Below are positions 6,912-12,081 of a stretch of DNA of 12,081 nucleotides, one piece after another. Within the stretch, counting starts at the first letter, position 1, and the number at the start of each line of letters is the position of its first letter. Made by a program: the position numbers and the translations under genes. The notes beneath the pieces were generated by a model that saw nothing but the letters and a program-made list of their open reading frames with translations, ran no database searches and was not told the origin of the DNA. This DNA is from DASSUW01 sp035706585. Its GTDB lineage: Bacteria > Actinomycetota > Thermoleophilia > Solirubrobacterales > Solirubrobacteraceae. Location: positions 1-12,081 of the forward strand of contig DASSUW010000100.1 in NCBI GenBank assembly GCA_035706585.1, given 5' to 3'.

Positions 6912-8072
6912 TCAGGACCGGTACGTGACCGTTTCGCGCGCGCCCTGCTCGGCCGAGCGCAGCATCGCGTCGCAGACCTCGGCGGCGCGGTAACCGTCCT
7001 CGAGCGTGGCGCCGTGGGGGGCGACGTCGCCGTCGTCCCGGATCGCGGTCAGGAAGTGGTGCAGCTCGTGCACGAACGTGTGCTCCCAGCCGATCGTGTG
7101 CCCCTGCGGCCACCAGTGCTCCCAGAACGGGTGGTCGGCCTCGGACACGAGCACCGTGCGGAAGCCCTGCGCCTGCTTGCCGGGCTTGGAGTCGTTGAAG
7201 TGCACCTGCAGCTCGTTGAGCCGCTCCAGGTCGAACACCAGCGAGCCCTTCGAGCCGTTGATCTCCCAGGTGAACGCGTTCTTCCGGCCCTGGGCGAAGC
7301 GGGTGGCTTCGATCGTGCCCACCGCGTCGTTCTCGAACCGCACGACCGACTCGACGGCGTCGTCGACGTCGCGGCCGGGGATGAACGTCTGCGTCATCGC
7401 CGCGACCTCGGTGATCTCACCGACCAGGTAGCGCGCGAGATCGATCACGTGCGCGCCGAGGTCGCCGAGCGAGCCCGAGCCGGCCGTCGCCTTGTCGAAG
7501 CGCCAGATGTCGCCCTCGGTCGTGCCCCACTCCTGCAGGTAGCAGCCGCGGAAGTGCTGGATGTCGCCCAGGTCGCCCGACTCGATGATCTCGCGCGCGA
7601 GCCGGATCGCCGGTACGAACCGGTAGTTGAACGCGCACATGTGCTTGACGCCGGTGGCCTGCACCTGCTGCCACGTGTCATAGGACTCGGCGGCGTCGCG
7701 GCCCAGCGGCTTCTCGCAGATCACGTGCTTGCCGGCCTGCGCCGCGACGATCGTCGGCTCGGCGTGCAGGTTGTTCGGCCCCGCGTTGTCGAACACCTCG
7801 ACGCGCGGGTCGGTCGCCACCGCGCGCCAGTCCGTCTTGTACTCGGCGAACCCGTACCGGCGGGCCGCTTCCGCCACCGCTTCCTCGTTGCGGCCGGCGA
7901 TGGCGATCAGCTCCGGCCGCAGCGGCGGCGGCCAGGTCATGTAGGCGAGCGTCTTGTACGCGTTCGAGTGGGCCTTGCCCATGAACGCGTATCCGAGCAT
8001 GCCGACACCGATGGGCCGCACGTCGGCGCCGCTGGACGCCTTCCCCATCGTGACGAAACCGACTTCGGACAT
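6912..8072 (-). CDS. Gfo/Idh/MocA-family dehydrogenase (386 aa), last gene of the right-hand operon
   Basis: A predicted NAD(P)-dependent sugar, polyol or cyclitol dehydrogenase. The Rossmann loop is IGVGMLGYAFMG, with G22, G24 and G27; CEKPLG has E120-K121-P122; FNYRFVPA is at about 148-155; and GDLGAHVIDLARYL carries D204 and H208 at the catalytic positions. Its length is typical. The ATG at 8072 follows the TGA of the preceding gene with no gap (TGAATG). An AAGGAG Shine-Dalgarno at 8084-8079 lies inside that gene's last codons, so the two are translationally coupled. Coupling to a TIM-barrel isomerase is a frequent pairing in uncharacterised carbohydrate pathways, for example ones passing through keto-sugars. 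The residues before the first strand (about 1-19) are not conserved-looking, and a later start is possible but has no better ribosome site. Substrate unknown. Confidence 0.93.
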   Translation of the reverse strand: MSEVGFVTMGKASSGADVRPIGVGMLGYAFMGKAHSNAYKTLAYMTWPPPLRPELIAIAGRNEEAVAEAARRYGFAEYKTDWRAVATDPRVEVFDNAGPNNLHAEPTIVAAQAGKHVICEKPLGRDAAESYDTWQQVQATGVKHMCAFNYRFVPAIRLAREIIESGDLGDIQHFRGCYLQEWGTTEGDIWRFDKATAGSGSLGDLGAHVIDLARYLVGEITEVAAMTQTFIPGRDVDDAVESVVRFENDAVGTIEATRFAQGRKNAFTWEINGSKGSLVFDLERLNELQVHFNDSKPGKQAQGFRTVLVSEADHPFWEHWWPQGHTIGWEHTFVHELHHFLTAIRDDGDVAPHGATLEDGYRAAEVCDAMLRSAEQGARETVTYRS

Positions 8073-9074
8073 TCAGGACTCCTTCGCGAACGCTGCGTCG
8101 AACGCGACCGAGGAGGGGGCGAAGTCCGTGGCACGCACGAACGCGAGCGCATCCGGCGCCCCCCAGTCGCGATCCATGCCCGAATCCTCCCACTCGATCG
8201 AGAGGGGACCGTCGTACCCGACCCGGTTCAGCGCGCGGATCATGGCCTCGAAGTCGACGTCGCCGTGGCCGGGCGAGACGAAGTCCCACCCGCGCCCGGG
8301 CTCGCCGAAGTTCAGGTGGCCCCCGAGGATCGAGGAGCGACCGTCGAGGTGCCTGACCGAGTCCTTGATGTGGGCGTGGAAGATCTTGGCCGCGAACTCG
8401 GTGATGAACGCCGCCGAGTCCAGGAACTGGTGCTCGAAGTGCGACGGGTCGAAGTTGATGCCGAAGCCCGGCCGGTCGCCGATCGCCTCGAGCGCCTTGC
8501 GCGTGGTCACGAAGTCGTAGGCGATCTCGGTCGGATGCACCTCGAGCGCGAAGCGCACGCCCTCGGACTCGAAGACGTCGATGATCGGCCCCCAGCGCTC
8601 GGCGAACTCCTGGTAGCCGCGCTCGATCTCGTCGAAGTCGTTGGGCGGGAACGAGTAGAGCATGTGCCACACCGGCGAGCCGGTGAAGCCGGTCACGACG
8701 TCGACGCCGAGCTGCGCGGCGGCGCGCGCCGTGTCCTTCATCGCCTCGGCGGCGCGCCGGCGCACGCCCTCGGGATCGCCGTCGCCCCAGATCTCGGGCG
8801 TCAGTACGCCCTGATGGCGGGAATCGATCGGGTCGCACACCGCCTGCCCCACGAGATGGTTGCCGATCGCCCAGCAGCCGAGGCCGTGGCGCTCGAGCAG
8901 CGCGCGCTGGCCGGCGGCGTAGCCGGAGTCGCGCATCGCCTCGGCGACGTCGAAGTGATCACCCCAACAGGCGAGCTCGAGGCCGTCGAAGCCCCACTCG
9001 GCGCACTTGCCGGCGAGCTCGTCGAGCGTGAGATCCGCCCACTGGCCCGTGAACAACGTGACGGGTCGTGCCAT
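8073..9074 (-). CDS. Sugar phosphate isomerase/epimerase-like TIM-barrel protein (333 aa)
   Basis: A member of the AP-endonuclease-2-like xylose isomerase TIM-barrel superfamily. Members usually isomerise or epimerise keto-sugars with a divalent metal, and some act as dehydratases or lyases. The expected four metal ligands can be read: E178 in FALEVH, D209 in NFDPSH, H235 in FHAHIKDS and E294 in LSIEWEDS. The N-terminal strand is VTLFTGQWADLTLDELAGKCAEWGFDGLEL, and GGHLNFGEPGRGWDF lies near 251-265. At 333 residues it is somewhat longer than the minimal members (about 260-290). The ATG at 9074 has a GGGAGG Shine-Dalgarno at 9090-9085, overlapping the stop of the DeoR gene. It probably works on the product or substrate of the dehydrogenase encoded directly after it, but the exact sugar is unknown. 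Confidence 0.92.
   Translation of the reverse strand: MARPVTLFTGQWADLTLDELAGKCAEWGFDGLELACWGDHFDVAEAMRDSGYAAGQRALLERHGLGCWAIGNHLVGQAVCDPIDSRHQGVLTPEIWGDGDPEGVRRRAAEAMKDTARAAAQLGVDVVTGFTGSPVWHMLYSFPPNDFDEIERGYQEFAERWGPIIDVFESEGVRFALEVHPTEIAYDFVTTRKALEAIGDRPGFGINFDPSHFEHQFLDSAAFITEFAAKIFHAHIKDSVRHLDGRSSILGGHLNFGEPGRGWDFVSPGHGDVDFEAMIRALNRVGYDGPLSIEWEDSGMDRDWGAPDALAFVRATDFAPSSVAFDAAFAKES
8079..8084 (-). promoter_or_regulatory. Shine-Dalgarno of the Gfo/Idh/MocA gene, inside the upstream coding sequence
   Basis: AAGGAG on the minus strand lies 6 bases before the ATG at 8072 and within the last codons (AKES) of the TIM-barrel gene. With the TGAATG junction this indicates coupled translation of the two enzymes. 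Confidence 0.75.
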
Positions 9075-9089
9075 ATCCGTTCATCCTCC

Positions 9090-9872
9090 CTACGCGTTGA
9101 CGATCTCCAGCCGCACACCGGCGGCGCGGTACTGCTCGACGACATCCTGTTCCAGGCCGTCGTCGCTGACGATCACATCGAGCTCCTCTGCCGGGGCGAT
9201 GGATACCAGGGATGCGCGCCCGACCTTGGTCGAGTCGATCAGCCCCACCGTCTGCCCGGCCGCGGCGCGCGCCGCGTTGACCACGTCGGCCAGCGGCCGG
9301 CGCGACGTCGTGAGCCCCGCGTCCAGCGTCAGCCCCGCCGCCGACACGAACGCGATGTCGAAGTTCAGGTCGCCGATGAACTCGACGGTCCAGCGCCCGG
9401 CGATCATCCGCATGTGCTGGTCGAGCTCTCCCGGGCAGACCACCACGTGCATCGGCTCGGCGATCACCTCGTAGGCGATCGCGGGCGAGTTGGTGACGAG
9501 CGTGAGCTCGTTCGGCGGGTCCTCCATCAGCCGGCGCGCGAGCGCGAGCGCGGTCGACGACGCATCGAGGAAGATCGTCGAGCTCGGCGCGACCAGCGCG
9601 GCGGCGTAGCCGGCGATCGCCATCTTCGCGCCCGCCGCCTGCTCGACCCGCTGGTTCCACGCCGTGGCGATCTGCGGCAGCGTGCCGAGGCCGCGGATCG
9701 CCCGCGCCCCGCCGTGCACCCGCTCGACCAGCCCCTCGCGGGCGAGCTGCTCGAGGTCGCGGTGAACCGTGATCGCCGACACCGCATGGTCGCGCGCCAG
9801 CTCGGCGACCGACACGCCGCCGTCGCGCTGGATGCGCTCCAGAATCTGTGCTCGGCGCAGGGCTGGCGGCAC
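9090..9872 (-). CDS. DeoR-family transcriptional regulator (260 aa)
   Basis: A DNA-binding regulator of sugar metabolism. The N-terminal winged helix-turn-helix is RRAQILERIQRDGGVSVAEL, then ARDHAVSAITVHRDLEQLAR and EGLVERVHGGARA, which is the DeoR signature (residues 6-58). The C-terminal effector domain (about 75-250) has IFLDASSTALALARRL, LVTNSPAIAYEV, DIAFVSAAGLTLDAGLTTS and GLIDSTKVGRASL. In DeoR proteins this domain usually binds a phosphorylated sugar, releasing the repressor. The start is the GTG at 9872. The frame stays open further upstream, but that extension would run through the creatininase gene and is not real. Five bases separate the creatininase stop from this start. As a regulator inside the operon it probably controls that operon, including itself. 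No operator could be identified. Confidence 0.93.
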   Translation of the reverse strand: MPPALRRAQILERIQRDGGVSVAELARDHAVSAITVHRDLEQLAREGLVERVHGGARAIRGLGTLPQIATAWNQRVEQAAGAKMAIAGYAAALVAPSSTIFLDASSTALALARRLMEDPPNELTLVTNSPAIAYEVIAEPMHVVVCPGELDQHMRMIAGRWTVEFIGDLNFDIAFVSAAGLTLDAGLTTSRRPLADVVNAARAAAGQTVGLIDSTKVGRASLVSIAPAEELDVIVSDDGLEQDVVEQYRAAGVRLEIVNA

Positions 9873-9877
9873 AGTGC

Positions 9878-10744
9878 TCAGACGCGGTCCTCGAACGCCC
9901 TCCGGGTCACGTTGACCTGCAACGGGCGGAACTCGTCGATGGCTTTCACGAGGTGATCTGCGAATCGCTCCAGGGCCTCCTCGCCCTTCTCGGCCGTGGC
10001 GGTCAGCGGATTGCCGATCACGCCCGTGCGCGAGAACTCGCCGTGGTCCATGGGGAAGATGAAGTACTGGTAGCCGTCGAACTCGACGTCCGGCGCGCCG
10101 TCCTTCTTGATGAACGAGTCGGGCAGCCACTGCGGGACCTGCGCGCGGTCCTGCGCCGCGCGGTCCATGTGCACGAGCTGCGGGTTGTGCGCCAGCACCT
10201 GTGAGGTCTCCAGCTCGGACGCGTGCCAGCCCGGCGTCTCGTCCGGCGGGTTCTCGAGCAGGTCGCTGAGCAGGCCGATGTAGCGCTCGGCGTACGGCTT
10301 GTAGAGCGCCACGAACGCGCCGGTCTCGTACTTGATGCGGCGCAGCAGCGGGTCGAGCACCTTGGTGTTCGAGCCGTGCCCGTTGACGAACACGAGCTTG
10401 TTCCAGCCGTGGTGGATCAGCGACCGCGCGACGTCGTAGAGCACCTCGTTGAGCGTGCTCGCGCGCAGCGTGACCGTGCCGACGCTCGACTCGGTGTCGC
10501 GCAGGTGCTGTGGTGAGTAGCCGGCCCAGAACGGCGGCGTGTACGGCACGTCGGCCTTGGCGGCCGCGCGGCGCGAGACCTCCAGCGCGGTGATCGTGTC
10601 GGTCCCGAGCGGCAGGTGCGCGCCGTGCTGCTCGAGCGAGCCGATCGGGACGAGGATGATGTCCGACCGCTCCTGGAACCAGGCGATGTCCGGCGGCGCG
10701 AGGTCGAGCAGGTTGTTCGAGAACGGTCGGCCGTCATCGGGCAT
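9878..10744 (-). CDS. Creatininase-fold metal-dependent hydrolase (288 aa)
   Basis: A creatininase-superfamily protein. Metal-site landmarks are VPIGSLEQHGAHLPLGTDT, with E38, H40 and D49; FVNGHGSN, with H123; and GWHASELETS, with H174, E177 and E179. In true creatininase the NGH motif reads NGHYEN and its Glu binds one metal. Here that position is S125, so creatinine hydrolysis is unlikely. The superfamily includes amidases, the mycofactocin peptidase MftE and, as I recall, a diketo-inositol ring hydrolase (IolN) of Thermotoga, so a ring-opening hydrolase of a sugar or cyclitol pathway is one reasonable idea. The ATG at 10744 has an AGGAG at 10756-10752 and overlaps the end of the Tm-1-like gene by 11 bases. 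The neighbours (dehydrogenase, epimerase, DeoR regulator) favour carbohydrate catabolism. Substrate unknown. Confidence 0.9.
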   Translation of the reverse strand: MPDDGRPFSNNLLDLAPPDIAWFQERSDIILVPIGSLEQHGAHLPLGTDTITALEVSRRAAAKADVPYTPPFWAGYSPQHLRDTESSVGTVTLRASTLNEVLYDVARSLIHHGWNKLVFVNGHGSNTKVLDPLLRRIKYETGAFVALYKPYAERYIGLLSDLLENPPDETPGWHASELETSQVLAHNPQLVHMDRAAQDRAQVPQWLPDSFIKKDGAPDVEFDGYQYFIFPMDHGEFSRTGVIGNPLTATAEKGEEALERFADHLVKAIDEFRPLQVNVTRRAFEDRV

Positions 10745-12035
10745 GGGCGGGCTCCTGGGTCATGGTCAAGTAGCGCTCGGCGACGATGTCGGCGAACGCC
10801 GCGTCGTCGACGTGCGCCTCGACGCTCTCGTAGGGGATGTCCGGGCGCAGCGCGCCCCGCAGCGCGTCCAGAAAGGCGTGGTCGGCCTCGGGGTCCCACA
10901 GGTCTCCGCCCTCGGCGTCGGCCAGCGAGAAGCCTTTCGTGGGGGCGACGACCCTGACCGGGCCGGTCGCCTCGTTGAGGCGCTCGGCCACCTGGCGGCC
11001 GAGCGTGCTCTCCTCCTCCGCGGTCAGTCGCACGAGTGTGGCGACCGGGTTGTGGAAGTAGCTCTTGCGCGAGCGGTAGCGCTCCGGGACCGTGTCCCGC
11101 GCGCCCTGGTTGAAGAAGTCGACGCAGCCGGGGACGACGACCTGCGGGATCCCGTGCCGGCCGGCCACGCGCAGGCGGTCCGGGCCGGTCGCGTGGATCC
11201 CGTCCATCAGCGAGTTGGCCAGCTCGGACAGTGTGTAGTCGATCACGCCGCCGAGCGCCCCGGCCTCGATCAGGTGCTCCATCGCCGGGCCGCCGACTCC
11301 GTTGGCGTGGAAGATCACCGGCTCGTGCCCGGCGTCGACCAGCGCCTCGCGCACGCGCATGACGCCCGGCGTCGTCTGGCCGAGCATCGTGATGCCGACG
11401 CACTTGTCGCCGAGCTCGCGCACCGGCCGGCCGCCGTCGCGCGCCATGCCGACCACGGCCGCGGCGGCGTTGTCGAAGATCGCGCGCGCGATCTCGTTGA
11501 GGCCGAGGATGTCGATCACCGAGTGCATCACCATCACGTCGCCCTCGCCGACGAACGGACCGAACGCGCGGCGGCCGGACGCGCTGGGGGAGACGATCAG
11601 CTTCGGCACGCCGACCGGCAGCGCATGCATGGCGGCCGCGCCGAGCAGCGCGCCCTCGGCGCCGCCGAGGCACAGCACGCCGTGCACGCGTCCCTCCCCA
11701 TAGGCCTGCAGCACGACGGCGCGGACGCCTTCGAGCATCAGCTGGACCGCGGCGCCGCGCGAGCCTGCGCTCCGGATCTCCTCCAGATCGTGCCCCCCGG
11801 CGCGCGCGACTTCCGTTCTCCCGACGTCGGGCTCGATGCCGTCCGCCTCGCCGAGGACCCCGGAGTCGACGACGAGCGGCCGCGCGCCGAGCGCGCGCAG
11901 CCGGTCGCGGACGTAGGCGATCTCGGCGCCCTTGGTGTCGAGCGTGCCGATCAGCGCGATGCCGGGAGAGGGGTCTGACCCCGCAACAGGCGCGGCGGGC
12001 GCAGTCGTGGCGATTGTGGGGTCAGACCCCTGCAC
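10734..12035 (-). CDS. Tm-1-like ATP-binding domain protein (UPF0261 family, 433 aa) with a repeat-derived N-terminal insert
   Basis: A UPF0261/Tm-1-like protein, named after the ATP-binding domain of the tomato virus-resistance protein Tm-1; the bacterial members have no settled function. Family landmarks are IALIGTLDTKGAEIAYVRD (residues 26-44), CLGGAEGALLG (122-132), LGQTTPGVMRVREAL (218-232), FHANGVGGPAMEHLI (242-256), PGCVDFFNQG (302-311), KSYFHNPVATLVR (324-336) and PTKGFSLADAEGG (365-377). No ATG, GTG or TTG lies in frame between residue 1 and the first strand, so the GTG at 12035 is the only visible start. It is supported by AAGGG at 12044-12040. Residues 2-23 (starting QGSDPTIATT, ending AGSDPS) are encoded by the inverted repeat at 11969-12031 and are not family sequence. 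The gene is followed by the creatininase gene with an 11-base overlap. A function in the pathway is inferred from neighbours only. Confidence 0.9.
   Translation of the reverse strand: MQGSDPTIATTAPAAPVAGSDPSPGIALIGTLDTKGAEIAYVRDRLRALGARPLVVDSGVLGEADGIEPDVGRTEVARAGGHDLEEIRSAGSRGAAVQLMLEGVRAVVLQAYGEGRVHGVLCLGGAEGALLGAAAMHALPVGVPKLIVSPSASGRRAFGPFVGEGDVMVMHSVIDILGLNEIARAIFDNAAAAVVGMARDGGRPVRELGDKCVGITMLGQTTPGVMRVREALVDAGHEPVIFHANGVGGPAMEHLIEAGALGGVIDYTLSELANSLMDGIHATGPDRLRVAGRHGIPQVVVPGCVDFFNQGARDTVPERYRSRKSYFHNPVATLVRLTAEEESTLGRQVAERLNEATGPVRVVAPTKGFSLADAEGGDLWDPEADHAFLDALRGALRPDIPYESVEAHVDDAAFADIVAERYLTMTQEPAHAR
11969..12031. repeat. 63-bp paired inverted-repeat element inserted in frame at the start of the Tm-1-like gene
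   Basis: AGGGGTCTGACCCC at 11969-11982 is the exact reverse complement of GGGGTCAGACCCCT at 12018-12031, giving a 14-bp stem around a 35-base loop. The element is 63 bases, exactly 21 codons, and contributes the GSDP...GSDP tract of the protein. Both arms read GSDP in the used frame. Deleting exactly this span joins GTGC to CTCCCGGC and gives MPPGIALIGTLDTKG, an ordinary family N-terminus. It carries the same 13-bp arm core as 6846-6903. The stem covers the first codons of the message and could affect translation. Confidence 0.88.
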
Positions 12036-12039
12036 GTGG

Positions 12040-12044
12040 CCCTT
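12040..12044 (-). promoter_or_regulatory. Shine-Dalgarno-like site of the Tm-1-like gene
   Basis: On the minus strand AAGGG lies 4 bases before the GTG at 12035 and overlaps the stop codon of the upstream gene. It decides the start: this is the only in-frame initiator in the visible sequence, and it lies upstream of the inserted repeat, so the insert must be translated. Confidence 0.55.
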
Positions 12045-12081
12045 CAGACCGTGGCGCTCTCGACCGCCGACTGCGCCTGGC
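12044..12081 (-). CDS. C-terminal tail of an upstream gene (last 11 codons)
   Basis: One minus-strand frame reads QAQSAVESATV and ends in TGA at 12046-12044. The stop is 8 bases before the GTG of the Tm-1-like gene, with a Shine-Dalgarno-like AAGGG overlapping it, which is the usual layout for adjacent genes in one operon. The fragment is too short to assign a family. Tm-1-like genes often follow a phosphoenolpyruvate hydrolase-like gene or transporter genes in other genomes, but nothing here decides between them. The frame choice itself is an inference from the spacing and ribosome site. Confidence 0.45.
   Translation of the reverse strand, partial: QAQSAVESATV

Noticed and set aside
7014..9956. 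A plus-strand open frame of nearly 1,000 codons opposite the right-hand operon
   Set aside because: It is a mirror frame produced by the GC-rich third positions of the minus-strand genes. Its translation is low-complexity Arg/Val/Asp/Leu/His sequence with no domain, and the opposite strand holds clear enzymes.
9090..10130. An N-terminally extended, 346-residue DeoR regulator
   Set aside because: The extension overlaps the creatininase gene in another frame and looks like shadow sequence. Start at GTG 9872 gives the normal DeoR length of about 260 residues.
9878..10744. Naming the creatininase-fold gene iolN or creatininase
   Set aside because: The second-metal glutamate of creatininase is absent, and similarity to the Thermotoga inositol enzyme is argued from family and context only, not from an alignment.
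1..12081. tRNA, rRNA, riboswitch, transposase or phage genes
   Set aside because: No cloverleaf ending in CCA, rRNA-like stretch, recognisable riboswitch core, transposase or integrase motif was seen on either strand by reading.

Overview
The window is a very GC-rich stretch of bacterial chromosome. Codon third positions are almost all G or C, GTG starts are common, and the proteins resemble those of high-GC Actinobacteria. The mix of gene families and the GGGGTCAGACCCC-type repeats suggest a soil actinobacterium, possibly of the Solirubrobacterales/Thermoleophilia type. That placement is inference, because no rRNA or other marker gene is present. Coding density is high and no stretch over 300 bases lacks a gene.

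Left part (1-2507, minus strand): a tight run of three genes, read right to left. They are a PLP aminotransferase of fold type I, a Gfo/Idh/MocA oxidoreductase, and the start of a DUF993 (dihydrodipicolinate synthase-like) gene that leaves the window. The gaps are 11 bases and a 4-base GTGA overlap, so the three are probably one operon. Divergent from it, with only 20 bases between two GTG starts, is an HpcH/HpaI-type aldolase (2528-3280, plus). It is followed by a full-length transmembrane methyl-accepting chemotaxis protein (3329-5521, plus).

Middle (5509-6911): a 68-bp tandem duplication covers the last codons and stop of the chemotaxis gene and lies between convergent genes. Next come a short GNAT-like protein (5686-5988, minus) and a membrane-anchored or secreted matrixin-type zinc protease (6080-6727, minus). 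A 181-base spacer then carries a perfect 14-bp inverted repeat of the GGGGTCAGACCCC type.

Right part (6912-12081, minus strand): a compact operon of five complete genes, read right to left. They are a Tm-1-like/UPF0261 ATP-binding-domain protein, a creatininase-fold metal hydrolase, a DeoR-family regulator, a TIM-barrel sugar isomerase/epimerase and a second Gfo/Idh/MocA dehydrogenase, with the tail of another gene upstream. Junctions range from an 11-base overlap to a 15-base gap. An NAD(P)-dependent dehydrogenase, a metal-dependent epimerase, a creatininase-fold hydrolase and a sugar-responsive type of regulator together suggest catabolism of an unidentified sugar, polyol, cyclitol or glycoside. 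The substrate cannot be read from the sequence.

The most notable structural feature is a family of paired GGGGTCAGA/TCTGACCCC inverted repeats, about 58-63 bp long, at three places. One copy (63 bp, exactly 21 codons) sits inside the second codon of the Tm-1-like gene. Removing it in silico restores an ordinary N-terminus, MPPGIALIGTLDTKG, so it looks like an in-frame insertion of a REP/MITE-like element into a coding sequence.
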